Shown: one piece after another, positions 7,765 through 16,403 of the stretch | Layout: every line of letters starts with the position of its first letter | Numbering within the stretch: the stretch's first letter is position 1 | Assembly: GCA_036504895.1 (NCBI GenBank) | Contig: DASXUJ010000019.1 | Location: 1-39,658 of the forward strand | DNA: 39,658 nucleotides | Source: Syntrophorhabdaceae bacterium | GTDB taxonomy: Bacteria > Desulfobacterota > Syntrophorhabdia > Syntrophorhabdales > Syntrophorhabdaceae | Direction of reading: 5' to 3' | Program-made: the position numbers and the translations under genes | Notes under the pieces: generated by a model | Told to the model about the DNA's origin: nothing | Seen by the model: only the letters and a program-made list of their open reading frames with translations | Database searches by the model: none

Positions 7765-10440
7765 TCACTTTCCCCTGCCGCCCAGGTTCACCCGCACCTC
7801 GGGCCTGGCCGGGTCGTTTGAGATAATATTCAATCTGCCCGTGCGGGACCCCCTCGCGGAAGGGCTGAACGTGACGTTCACGGTACAGACTTCCTGGCAT
7901 GCGACGGTGGAGCAGTTATTCGTCTGGCTGAATGAATCACCTGTTATGGATATGGGGCCTACAATGATGTCGATGCCCGCATAGAGAGGGATACCCATGT
8001 TGCCATATGGCTCACATCGGTTCGTGATCCGGACCTCCCTAGTGAGGGAGCCGCCCGTCTGTACCGCGCCGAAAGAGAGGGAGGAAGGGGTAACGGCAAT
8101 CCGTGGGGCACGATAAAAAAGGGCGACCACCACATGGGGCATGTCGACTCTCACGGTGCAGGTATTTCCCGACGTCGAGGTGCATCCGCGCCACCCGTCG
8201 AAGGCGGACCCGGGCCTAGCCTCGGCGGTGAGGACGACCTCCGCGCCGACCGGATAGGTGCCCGTGCACGTGGCGCCCCTGCATGTGAGCCCCGTCGCGC
8301 TCACGGTACCCTTGCCGCTCCTGAACATCCTGGCGGTGATAGTGTATTCGGTGGGGGACAGGGCGCTGTCTATCTTGGTGATAAATGCGCTGCCTTGTCC
8401 CCGCAGCATTTTCTGATATGCCCCTTCCGTCGTGGGGAACGTGGAGGAGCTGGTTTCACCGGCGGCGAACAAATTTCCCGACGGATCGAAGGCAATGGAA
8501 TTGAGTGAAGTACTCGTCGAATACCAGGACGGAAGCCAGAAGGAGCCCAGGAGGGTGGAAAGGGTCCCGTTCAATTTGAAGATGAAGTTGCCTCCGTAAC
8601 CACCCGGCCCGGCCTCAGGGAATACTTGGGTCGGATTATAAGAAAAAGTTGCATTCCCTGCTACATACACATCTCCTCCGGGATTGAGGGTCATGGCGTA
8701 AAGCCGCTGATACCAGCCGCCTTCGAGATAGGTGGAGGCCACGAGCGTCGTGAGGTCGCCGTTCAATTTCGAGACAAAGCCGTTCTGCTCTCCCGTGAGG
8801 GTGCGCAGGTACGCCCCTTCCGTGGTAGGGAAATCGGTGGAGGCTGTTCCCCCCGCCACATAGACGTTTCCCGACGCATCGAGGGCGATCGCCTCTCCCC
8901 TCTCCGAGCCGCCTCCCGCAGCAGAGCCCCCGAGATAGGTGGACGCAAGCAGCGCGGTGAGGCCGGAGTTAAGCCTGGAGATAAAGGCCTCCTCCCCGCC
9001 GTGACCCGTTGGCAGATACGCCCCTGCCGTGACGGGGAAATCAGGGGAATCGGTGATGCCCGTTACATAGGCGTTTCCCGACGGATCGAGGACGAGGGAT
9101 GCGGCATAGTCCTGGCCGGCGCCCCCGAGATAGGTGGATGCAAGGAGCGTGGAAAGGGAGCTGTCGAGCTTCGATATGAAGGCATCGCTCTCGCCTTTGA
9201 GGGTCCGGCTATACGCCCCTTCCGTGGTCGGAAAATCGGAGGACGCGGTGATTCCGCTCACGCAGATTTCCTCCGAAGCGCTGACGGCGACGGAGGATGC
9301 CGAATTGTCGCCTGTCCCCCCGAGGTACGTAGAGGCAGTGAGCGACATGAGCGACGCATCGAACTTCGAGATAAAGGTGTCCCTCATGTCGTCGGAGCTA
9401 TGTTTTATACGGCTGTATGCCCCCGGCGTAGTGGGGAAGTTCCTGGAAGCGGTCCATCCGGACGCGTATACATTTCCCGATGCATCGAGGGCGACCGCGA
9501 CGGCTTCGTCTTCCGAGGACCCTCCGAAATAGGTGGATGCGAGAAGGGCGGTGAGGGAGCCGTCGAGTTTTGCGATGAATGCATCCCCCGCGCCTCTGCG
9601 CGATTTCTGGAAGGAATGCCTCTTCACCGGGATAGACCCCCACACTGTTCCCGTGACATAGACATTGCCGGAGATGTCGGTGACCATGCCCGATACGGCA
9701 GTAGTGGCCCCGAAAAAGGTGGAAGCGAGATAGGGATCTATTACGAGGGGTTTCTCCCGGTCATATGGGCCCACTGCAAAGCCGTAGGAGTTGGGTGCGG
9801 TCAGGGCGTAGGCTACCACGACCCCCTGCCTCTTTCCCGCGACCTCCTGAAAAGCCACGGGCTTCGAGAAAAAGAAGGAGCCTTCCCCTGTGGTCACTTC
9901 CAGCTCGCCCGATTCCGTAAGGTTCATCCTTTCTATGTGGGAGAGCTTCATGGAAAAAGACGGGGAGGCGCCGGGACTCACGGTAAAGAGTTTCTCCACG
10001 TTGTCGCCGTGGGCCTTGAGGGAGAGGGTGACCCCTTTTTGGATCTCTCCCAGGGCAATAGACTCGTAGGCAGTGATATGGCCCTTCCACCGGGAAGGAT
10101 CGTTGCCGAGGAAGGAACCGATTTTTGTCGATGAGGGGTCGACGCCTCTCGGGCAGGACGGAACCGTGCCTTCCCGCACCGCCTCCTCGGTGATGGCGGA
10201 GCCGGCGCCGAAGGCATATTGTATGACGCCGTCGCGGCCGACAAATACCGTACCCGCGAAAGTCCTCGCATAAAAAGAAACCCCCTTGTCTACCTGCCCT
10301 TCGTTGGCGATAAAGGGGACCGAGAGGGACCGCAGCCCGGCCTTTACCTGATGGGGCGAGATCTCTTTGGCATGGGCCGAAAACGGGATGAGGAGAAAAC
10401 AGGTAAGGCTGAGGATTGCACGAGCAGGGGATCTTTTCAC
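7765..10440 (-). CDS. Secreted SBBP beta-propeller repeat protein with choice-of-anchor-D-like C-terminus
   Basis: A Sec signal peptide (about 24 residues, ending SAHA) is followed by a DUF7948-like region (PFIANEGQVDKGVSFYA). Next come about seven SBBP repeats of 60-65 residues, each with a core like ASTYLGG...GNVYVAG...FPTTEGAY, enough for one seven-bladed propeller. A GWxGC-type repeat domain (CRGATC...FDGWRGC) and a terminal ASPM-SPD-2-Hydin/choice-of-anchor-D Ig-like domain (VTPSSLSFGAVQTGG) complete the chain. It is probably secreted or surface-attached; its partner is unknown. I place the start at GTG 10440 because GGAAGGAG sits six bases upstream and the signal peptide then begins correctly; a TTG at 10470 in the same frame lacks these. 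A TTGACA promoter lies at 10525-10553. Confidence 0.88.
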   Translation of the reverse strand: MKRSPARAILSLTCFLLIPFSAHAKEISPHQVKAGLRSLSVPFIANEGQVDKGVSFYARTFAGTVFVGRDGVIQYAFGAGSAITEEAVREGTVPSCPRGVDPSSTKIGSFLGNDPSRWKGHITAYESIALGEIQKGVTLSLKAHGDNVEKLFTVSPGASPSFSMKLSHIERMNLTESGELEVTTGEGSFFFSKPVAFQEVAGKRQGVVVAYALTAPNSYGFAVGPYDREKPLVIDPYLASTFFGATTAVSGMVTDISGNVYVTGTVWGSIPVKRHSFQKSRRGAGDAFIAKLDGSLTALLASTYFGGSSEDEAVAVALDASGNVYASGWTASRNFPTTPGAYSRIKHSSDDMRDTFISKFDASLMSLTASTYLGGTGDNSASSVAVSASEEICVSGITASSDFPTTEGAYSRTLKGESDAFISKLDSSLSTLLASTYLGGAGQDYAASLVLDPSGNAYVTGITDSPDFPVTAGAYLPTGHGGEEAFISRLNSGLTALLASTYLGGSAAGGGSERGEAIALDASGNVYVAGGTASTDFPTTEGAYLRTLTGEQNGFVSKLNGDLTTLVASTYLEGGWYQRLYAMTLNPGGDVYVAGNATFSYNPTQVFPEAGPGGYGGNFIFKLNGTLSTLLGSFWLPSWYSTSTSLNSIAFDPSGNLFAAGETSSSTFPTTEGAYQKMLRGQGSAFITKIDSALSPTEYTITARMFRSGKGTVSATGLTCRGATCTGTYPVGAEVVLTAEARPGSAFDGWRGCTSTSGNTCTVRVDMPHVVVALFYRAPRIAVTPSSLSFGAVQTGGSLTREVRITNRCEPYGNMGIPLYAGIDIIVGPISITGDSFSQTNNCSTVACQEVCTVNVTFSPSARGSRTGRLNIISNDPARPEVRVNLGGRGK

Positions 10441-10524
10441 GATGGTCTCCTTCCGGATATCGGATTTCAATGTGTGTTGCCCGGGGGACGTTTGAGGGTC
10501 GTATTTATCTGTTTTTATGGGATA

Positions 10525-10553
10525 ATTCTGTCACTACAAGGCAATATTGTCAA
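10525..10553 (-). promoter_or_regulatory. Sigma-70-type promoter for the beta-propeller gene
   Basis: Minus strand TTGACA (10548-10553), 17-base spacer, CAGAAT (10525-10530, 4 of 6 consensus). The predicted start is near 10518, about 78 bases before the GTG start at 10440. Confidence 0.6.
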
Positions 10554-10693
10554 GAAAATTTTCCCTTCATCCTTCAAAGGCCGCAGAGGACCCGGTCGAA
10601 CGCCTGGAGACCCGGAGAGGATCGGTATCGCCCATGGATGGATGAGGCCCGATGGAAACAGCACGCGCCGGGAATTCCCTGGAGGCGCTGATA

Positions 10694-10732
10694 ACGACAG
10701 AGGCGAAGGCTTAAAGCCTTCGCCTCTGTCGT
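10694..10732 (-). terminator. Perfect 19-bp inverted repeat downstream of the Ig-like protein gene
   Basis: The arms 10694-10712 and 10714-10732 are exactly complementary around a single central A. It lies about 45 bases past the stop of the minus-strand Ig-like gene, the position of an intrinsic terminator. The minus strand after it (TTATCAGC) has no U-run, so termination would have to be aided; a protein-binding palindrome or mRNA-end protector are alternatives. Confidence 0.5.
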
Positions 10733-10775
10733 GGTTACCTGCTGAATGTACTGTTCGTCTTGTCTTCTCTGCCTT

Positions 10776-12479
10776 CTACCTTGCCACGGGTATCGTTATT
10801 ACCGTGCTTGTGGTGCCCGCATGGCCTGCCGCGTCGGTGCAGCGGGCGTAGTATGTGTAGTTTACGCCGCACGAGAGGCTGAGGGGTACGGAGTGGGTGG
10901 TGCCGCCGGTGGTAGGGAAGGTATATTTCATGGAGGAATAGCTTGCATCGGTTGCATTCAGCTTACATGTTGCCGCCTTGTCAGTTTGGATGGACATGGT
11001 GATATTCCGCGGATTGCTGCTGCACGCCTGGGTTCCGGTCGGGGAGACGTTGGAGATGACCGGAGGCGTGGTGCTGACCGTACCGGTGGAGGCAACGGGG
11101 ATCGCGACCGTGGTGCTCGATGCGCTTGCATTGCCCGATGCGTCGGCGCATCTGACATAGTATGAATAGGTGGTGCCGCAGGAGAGGCTGAGAGGCACGG
11201 AGTGGGTGGTGCCGCCGGTGGTGGGGAAGGTATATTTCATGGAGGAATAGCTTGCATCGGTTGCATTCAGCTTACAGGTTGCCGCCTTGTCGGTTTGAAC
11301 GGACATGGTGATGCTCCGCGGATTGCTGCTGCACGCCTGGGTCCCGGTAGGGGAGACGTTCGATATTACGGGTGCGGTGGTGCTGCCGGACGAGCTGACG
11401 TTCACGCTCGCGGTTAATGGAGTCGATGCATTGCCTGCCGCATCTTTCGCCCAGGCATACGCGGTTTGGGCTCCGGTCGCGGGAAAGGTGTAGCTCCCGG
11501 GGGCGGAGCCGGACCAGGTGCAGGATGATGAGTTGTTTGCGCCGGTGATGCAGTAACCCGTCACTGCGACGTTGTCCGTTGCCCTGAAGGCGCTGACGGG
11601 CACGGTACGGGATGTGGAAGTGGCCGGCATACCAAAAGCCGTGACCGTGGGGCGCGTGGTGTCTGAAGTACCGCCGCCGCCTCCGCCGCCGCCTCCGCCG
11701 CTTACCGGCCCGATGTAGGTGCCCGCGGTTATCGCGAGGTCATCGTAGTCGATGGCCGCGCATGGGCTGTTGGCTGCCGTGGTGATGTTGGAGCCGAACT
11801 GGACATTTCGAAAGCCCGAGTCGAAGGCAGGAACGGTAGCACTGATGATGAGCACCTCATCCACCCACATCTGGATGGAGCCGGACTTGGTGGCGTGAAG
11901 CTCGTAAAGATGCCATTTACCGTCTCCGGGGTTGATAAAGTTTGAAACCGACCCGGAAAGGTTGTTGTTCTGCCCGCCGCTATAGGTGGCGACCACATAG
12001 GTATTTCCATTGTACATGGGTGTGGGGATGACATAGTTGCCCACCGCGGTGGACACGTATACATCCTTGTGATGGCCCACGTCCGACCATCTAAAGCCTG
12101 CCTGGTACCGCTCGTACCAGCGGATGTTGACGCTCGTCGGATCGGGAAGGGTTACGCTGAAGCCGTTGGTTGCCTCGGTCTGATTGGTGCTCGTAACCCC
12201 GGACCCCACGTATTGGCGGATTCCCACGCCGCCGGAACCGTTATCGCTGTTATTCGCAGCCGCGGATACCTGGGCATAAGTGCCGCATGCCGAGTAATCG
12301 CTTGCCACCGTAAACTCGGTGCATCCCGCGCTTGTGATGCTTTCCGATGAGCCGTTGTATGTCCATGGGCTACAATTCAGACGATTGGACCAGGGCAGGC
12401 TGATGTTGCCCGCGTGGCATGCACCGGTAATTACCAGGCTCATGATGATACCCCATACGAATGATGTACTCAACTTCAT
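10776..12479 (-). CDS. Exported lectin-like and tandem Ig-like repeat protein
   Basis: From ATG 12479 the protein is 567 residues long with a clean signal peptide (MKLSTSFVWG... to ACHAG). An N-terminal beta-sandwich-like domain (about 20-255) resembles polysaccharide-lyase or concanavalin-type folds, with WYERY and KWHLYELH segments. A run of ten glycines forms a hinge, followed by one Ig-like domain and two near-identical domains of about 103 residues, each with PVISNVSPTGTQACSSNPR and KAATCKLNATDASYSS. The protein is likely cell-surface or extracellular and may bind carbohydrate; this is inference from the fold. The frame also opens at ATG 12539, adding 20 charged residues before the signal peptide. 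I prefer 12479 because GAGGTGG lies five bases upstream. A structured leader precedes it. Confidence 0.85.
   Translation of the reverse strand: MKLSTSFVWGIIMSLVITGACHAGNISLPWSNRLNCSPWTYNGSSESITSAGCTEFTVASDYSACGTYAQVSAAANNSDNGSGGVGIRQYVGSGVTSTNQTEATNGFSVTLPDPTSVNIRWYERYQAGFRWSDVGHHKDVYVSTAVGNYVIPTPMYNGNTYVVATYSGGQNNNLSGSVSNFINPGDGKWHLYELHATKSGSIQMWVDEVLIISATVPAFDSGFRNVQFGSNITTAANSPCAAIDYDDLAITAGTYIGPVSGGGGGGGGGGTSDTTRPTVTAFGMPATSTSRTVPVSAFRATDNVAVTGYCITGANNSSSCTWSGSAPGSYTFPATGAQTAYAWAKDAAGNASTPLTASVNVSSSGSTTAPVISNVSPTGTQACSSNPRSITMSVQTDKAATCKLNATDASYSSMKYTFPTTGGTTHSVPLSLSCGTTYSYYVRCADASGNASASSTTVAIPVASTGTVSTTPPVISNVSPTGTQACSSNPRNITMSIQTDKAATCKLNATDASYSSMKYTFPTTGGTTHSVPLSLSCGVNYTYYARCTDAAGHAGTTSTVITIPVAR
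10866..11054 (-). repeat. Direct repeat copy 1 (Ig-like domain coding repeat)
   Basis: About 189 bases nearly identical to 11175-11363, 309 bases (103 codons) away and in frame, with only scattered differences. It encodes the core of the last Ig-like domain. Confidence 0.8.
11175..11363 (-). repeat. Direct repeat copy 2 (Ig-like domain coding repeat)
   Basis: Second copy of the 309-base-spaced in-frame repeat. The flanking parts of the two domains have diverged much more than this core, which suggests recent duplication or gene conversion limited to the core. Confidence 0.8.
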
Positions 12480-12561
12480 CTTATCCACCTCTTCTTGAAT
12501 TTTGCGAAACCTGAACCGTACCTCACCTCCATTGCTCATTTGCCTCCTGTCTTATCGAGTC

Positions 12562-12652
12562 CCCTTGGAACAGCGTCCCGTAGGACCCTGCCAAGGGCGC
12601 AAGTCCAGCGGGAAAGTCTGCGCGGGAGAACCCCCGGTTCACCTCAGCGAGG
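12562..12652 (-). ncRNA. Candidate structured 5' leader RNA (unidentified)
   Basis: Read on the minus strand, four hairpins follow one another with almost no gap: 12652-12642 (4 bp), 12640-12628 (GAACC/GGTTC, 5 bp), 12623-12597 (GCGCA/TGCGC) and 12597-12562. The last has a 7-bp stem CCCTTGG/CCAAGGG, then a 3-bp helix, a C-C mismatch, 4 bp and a four-base loop. The element sits between a possible promoter and the start codon, so it could be a riboswitch or other cis-regulator. I compared it from memory with GEMM-I, cobalamin, TPP and SAH riboswitches and tRNA and found no match. Confidence 0.4.
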
Positions 12653-12675
12653 CTTTGAATTGCCTGTCATCGAGG

Positions 12676-12704
12676 TTTTTATTTTGTACAAAGGTTAAAG
12701 CAAA
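12676..12704 (-). promoter_or_regulatory. Possible promoter of the Ig-like repeat protein
   Basis: Minus strand TTTGCT (12699-12704), 17 bases, TAAAAA (12676-12681). The -35 is poor (3 of 6) and the -10 fair. It would give a leader of about 190 bases that includes the hairpin cluster. Confidence 0.35.
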
Positions 12705-13129
12705 CTATGTGCCAGAAAAGGAAAGGTCCGGGGTGTATTGCATGAAACAGGGGAGATTTGCTTTACCGGCGGCCTTTTCGCCCCATGAGGCGGACGGGCT
12801 TACGCAGCATCGCGCCGGTCAGGTATGAAGGCTTTCCACCTACACTTGACAATATGAGTGACTGCTTTTTCCTGCACTACGAGACTGTCATGGACGATAA
12901 TCACCAGGCTCCGTGGTTTTTGCCCCTTATTCTGATGCAAACTTTCAGTAAATCCCGTGCAACTGTCAGAGGAATGGGCGCGCTTCGCAGTTCGTGCCCG
13001 ATGTGGTATTCGTGACCCTATGAATTGCATGAGCCCCCTCACAGATGTCGGGTCGGTGCACCATATACTGAAGAATATCGCCATCCGGGCGGTGTATCGG
13101 GTAGGCGGAGGGAGGGCTAAACCATCTCT

Positions 13130-16100
13130 TCAACCCCCTTCGCTCACTCCTCTTTTTTTCATTTCAAAGTGCCATTTCCATAGCTGGTAAATAGGTGGGT
13201 AGACGAGCAGCTCGAGGAGGAAGGAGGTGAATATCCCTCCGATCATGGGCGCGGCGATCCGTTTCATCACGTCTGCCCCGGCCCCGAAAGACCACATGAT
13301 GGGGATGAGGCCGATAAACGTGGTGGCCACGGTCATGAATTTCGGCCTCAATCTTCGGGCCGCGCCGTAGCGGATGGCAGCCTGCAGATCGGCAAGGGTC
13401 CGGAGGCGGCCCTCGTTGCGGGCCTGATTGTACGCCAGATCGAGGTAGAGGAACATAAATACCCCTGTTTCCGCATCGACCCCCAGAAGGGCGATCAGAC
13501 CTACCCATACGCCGATACTCATATTGTAGCCGAGGAGGTGGAGAAACCAGAAGGCGCCGATGGCAGAGAAGGGGACGGAGAGGAGGATGATGGAGGTCTT
13601 TGCCAGGGAGCGGGTATTGAGCCATAAGAGGATGACGATCAAAAGGAGCGTTACGGGCACGACCGTGGTCAGCCGTTCCCGGGCCCTCTCCATTCCCTCA
13701 TACTGGCCGCTCCACAATACCGCGTACCCCGGAGGCAGTTGTACCTTTTCCCTGATCGTCCGCATTGCCTCGTCCATATACCTGCCCGGATCTTTCCCGG
13801 CAATATCGATGTAGACGTACCCGGTGAGAAGGCCGTCCTCATTCCTGATCATGGATGGACCGGAGGCGGCGCGGATATCTGCGAGCTGGGAAAGGGGGAT
13901 CTGCCGCTGACCCCCTGACGTAGCGACCAGGACGCGGCTCAGGGAGCCGAGGTCCTGTCTGAAATCCCTCATGTATCGCACATTCACGGGATACCGTTCG
14001 CGGCCTTCGATGGTGGTGGTCACATTTTCGCCGCCTATCGCCCTCGATACGGCGTTTTGGGCCTCCTCGACGCTGAGGCCGTACCGGGCCAGCTCATCCC
14101 TTCGCCACTCGAAATCGAGGAAGTTGCCGCTTCCGGTGCGTTCCGCGAAGACGCTCCGGGTCCCCTTGACCCCGGGCAGCAGGGCTTCGATCTCAGTCCC
14201 GATCTCTTCGATTCTGTTGAGGTCTCTTCCGGAGATCTTGAGGCCCACCGCAGTCCGTATTCCGGTGCTCAACATCTCGATCCGTCCTTTTATGGGCATG
14301 GTCCAGCCGTTGGCGAGGCCCGGGATTTCGAGGGCATCATTCATTTTTCGGATCAGCTCGTCCTGGGAGATGTGGTCCGGTGTAATATGTCTGAAGACCC
14401 GTGCGGCCCAGGCGGGGGCCCATGAGGAATACCATGTTTCGGTCCGGCGCCACTCGTCCTTGGGCCTGAGCACGATCATCGTCTCGAGCATGGACAAAGG
14501 GGCGGGATCGGTTGACGTGTCGGCCCTGCCCGCCTTTCCAAGCACCCGGTCCACCTCGGGAAATTGCCCGATGATCCGGTCCGTGACCTGGAGTAGGCGT
14601 TGGGCCTCTCCGATGGAAATACCGGGCATGGTGGAGGGCATATAGAGGATGGACCCCTCTTCGAGAGGGGGCATGAACTCACGGCCCAGGTGGGTATAGG
14701 CGGGTATGGTGGCAAGGATCATGAGGAAGGCCGAGCCTATCACGACCCACTTCCGCCGTAATGCCCATGAGACCGCCGGCTCATAGAGGCGCATGAGGAA
14801 ACGGCTCAGGCGATGGCTTTCCTCAGGGCGGATGGTGCCCACCACCGTTGCATTCACCGCCTTGCAGAGAAAGGAGGGGCGGAAGGAGAAATTCCGCATA
14901 TGGGTAAAAAGGAGCCTCAATGCCGGGTCGAGAGTTACGGCAAGGACGGCGGCGACAATCATTGCGAGATTTTTCGTGTAGGCGAGGGGCCTGAAAAGAC
15001 GCCCCTCCTGCCCTTCGAGGGCCAGGACGGGAAGAAAGGCGACGCCTATGACGAGGAGGGCGAAAAAGCTTGGTCGGGCGACCTGCCTGATGGCGTCGAC
15101 CACCACCGTCCGATAATCCCGAAGGCGCCCCGATTGGTCCCATTGCTCGAGGCCTTTATGGGTCTGCTCCACCACCACGATGGATGCATCGACCATGGCC
15201 CCGATGGCGATGACGATACCGCCGAGAGACATGATATTGGCCGTCACCCCCAGCATGCGCAGGGGAATGAAGGAGATGAGCACGGCTACCGGGATCGTGA
15301 TCATGGGGATGAGGGCGCTCGGGATGTGGCGCAGAAACAGGAGGATCACGAGGGCGACGGTGATCATGATTTCGATGAGGGTCGATTTGAGGGTATCGAT
15401 CGCCCTCAATATCAGGTCCGAGCGGTCATAGACGGGCACGATCTTTACGCCCGGCGGCAACCCCGGCTCGATATCCTTTAACTTCGCCTTTACCCGACGG
15501 ATCACGTCCAGGGCATTTTGTCCCTGGCGCATGACGACGATGCCTGAAACTGCTTCTCCCGTTCCGTTAAAATCGGAAGCCCCGCGCCGAAGGTCCGGGC
15601 CCGTCACGACCTGTCCGATGTCGCGCACCCGGATGGGCGTTCCGTTTTCGCTTGCCCCTACCGCAATATTCTCGAAATCTTTGACCGACCGGGCGTAGCC
15701 CCGGCCGCGTACCATATACTCGGTGCCCCCGAATTCGATCAGGCGGCCGCCTGTCTCGGCATTCCCTCCCCGGACCGCATCCACCACCCTTGAAATGGGC
15801 AGGGCATAGGCCTGGAGCCTGCCGGGATCGACGTTTACCTGGTATTGCCTGCCGAAACCCCCGAAGGTCGCCACTTCCGCCACCCCGGGCACTGACTTCA
15901 GGTAATATTTGAGATACCAGTCCTGACAAGCCCTGAGGTCGGAGAGGCTGTGGGTCCCCGATCCGTCGGTAAGCACATATTGGTAGACCCAGCCAAGGGC
16001 CGTGGCATCCGGCCCCAGTTCCGTCCTCACGCCCTGGGGAAGACCGGGAAGGACCGTGGAAAGGTACTCCTGGACCCGGCTGCGTGCCCAATAAATATCA

Positions 16101-16399
16101 GTCCCATCTTCGAATACGATATAGATATAGGAGTAGCCGAAATCCGAAAACCCCCTTACCGCCTTTACCCGGGGCGTGCCCAGCATGGCGGTGACAATGG
16201 GATAGGTGACCTGGTCTTCCATGATGTCGGGCCCACGGTCCCACCGTGAATAGATGATTACCTGCGTGTCGCTGAGGTCGGGTATGGCGTCGAGGGCGAG
16301 GTGCTTCATGGACCACCAGCCGGCCACGCATGCGATTGCGACCAGCGCAAGGACGATGAACTTGTTATGGGAGGAAAATTCGACGAGCCTGTTGATCAT
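13130..16399 (-). CDS. cusA: CusA/CzcA-family heavy-metal RND efflux pump, Cu(I)/Ag(I) type
   Basis: This 1089-residue inner-membrane proton antiporter has the usual RND layout: an N-terminal transmembrane helix, a large periplasmic loop, helices 2-6 (about 340-500), a second loop and helices 7-12. The proton-relay Asp is seen in AMVDASIVVVE (Asp404, with Glu411). The three methionines that bind Cu(I)/Ag(I) in E. coli CusA (M573, M623, M672) have clear counterparts: Met587 in LYMPST, Met637 in LSMLET and Met709 in IEMLSTG. This favours copper/silver over zinc/cobalt/nickel. There is an insertion of about 22 residues between the last two relative to E. coli. It starts four bases after the cusB stop, so the two are cotranscribed. 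No outer-membrane CusC/TolC gene is in the window. Confidence 0.94.
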   Translation of the reverse strand: MINRLVEFSSHNKFIVLALVAIACVAGWWSMKHLALDAIPDLSDTQVIIYSRWDRGPDIMEDQVTYPIVTAMLGTPRVKAVRGFSDFGYSYIYIVFEDGTDIYWARSRVQEYLSTVLPGLPQGVRTELGPDATALGWVYQYVLTDGSGTHSLSDLRACQDWYLKYYLKSVPGVAEVATFGGFGRQYQVNVDPGRLQAYALPISRVVDAVRGGNAETGGRLIEFGGTEYMVRGRGYARSVKDFENIAVGASENGTPIRVRDIGQVVTGPDLRRGASDFNGTGEAVSGIVVMRQGQNALDVIRRVKAKLKDIEPGLPPGVKIVPVYDRSDLILRAIDTLKSTLIEIMITVALVILLFLRHIPSALIPMITIPVAVLISFIPLRMLGVTANIMSLGGIVIAIGAMVDASIVVVEQTHKGLEQWDQSGRLRDYRTVVVDAIRQVARPSFFALLVIGVAFLPVLALEGQEGRLFRPLAYTKNLAMIVAAVLAVTLDPALRLLFTHMRNFSFRPSFLCKAVNATVVGTIRPEESHRLSRFLMRLYEPAVSWALRRKWVVIGSAFLMILATIPAYTHLGREFMPPLEEGSILYMPSTMPGISIGEAQRLLQVTDRIIGQFPEVDRVLGKAGRADTSTDPAPLSMLETMIVLRPKDEWRRTETWYSSWAPAWAARVFRHITPDHISQDELIRKMNDALEIPGLANGWTMPIKGRIEMLSTGIRTAVGLKISGRDLNRIEEIGTEIEALLPGVKGTRSVFAERTGSGNFLDFEWRRDELARYGLSVEEAQNAVSRAIGGENVTTTIEGRERYPVNVRYMRDFRQDLGSLSRVLVATSGGQRQIPLSQLADIRAASGPSMIRNEDGLLTGYVYIDIAGKDPGRYMDEAMRTIREKVQLPPGYAVLWSGQYEGMERARERLTTVVPVTLLLIVILLWLNTRSLAKTSIILLSVPFSAIGAFWFLHLLGYNMSIGVWVGLIALLGVDAETGVFMFLYLDLAYNQARNEGRLRTLADLQAAIRYGAARRLRPKFMTVATTFIGLIPIMWSFGAGADVMKRIAAPMIGGIFTSFLLELLVYPPIYQLWKWHFEMKKRGVSEGG

Positions 16400-16403
16400 G
16401 GGC

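Larger units (their letters stand above)
10441..10775. other. Intergenic region with promoter and long perfect palindrome
   Basis: The 335 bases between the two exported-protein genes contain the promoter of the beta-propeller gene, its short leader and the 39-base palindrome described separately. No additional reading frame is convincing; the plus-strand frames here are compositionally random. Confidence 0.5.
12480..13129. other. Intergenic region: structured leader plus unassigned DNA
   Basis: This 650-base gap lies between the 3' end of cusA and the Ig-like protein gene, both on the minus strand. About 12480-12670 is the leader of the Ig-like gene, with four adjacent hairpins. In 12710-13129 I see no gene: the short frames on both strands have no recognisable motif or ribosome binding site. 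Confidence 0.5.

Noticed and set aside
8626-10134. Plus-strand open frame of 502 codons
   Set aside because: Antisense to the SBBP repeats; periodicity comes from the repeats on the real strand.
12562-12652. Known riboswitch (GEMM-I, cobalamin, TPP, SAH) or tRNA-like element
   Set aside because: None of the conserved core sequences of these classes as I know them is present; only the secondary structure is clear, so it is reported as unidentified.
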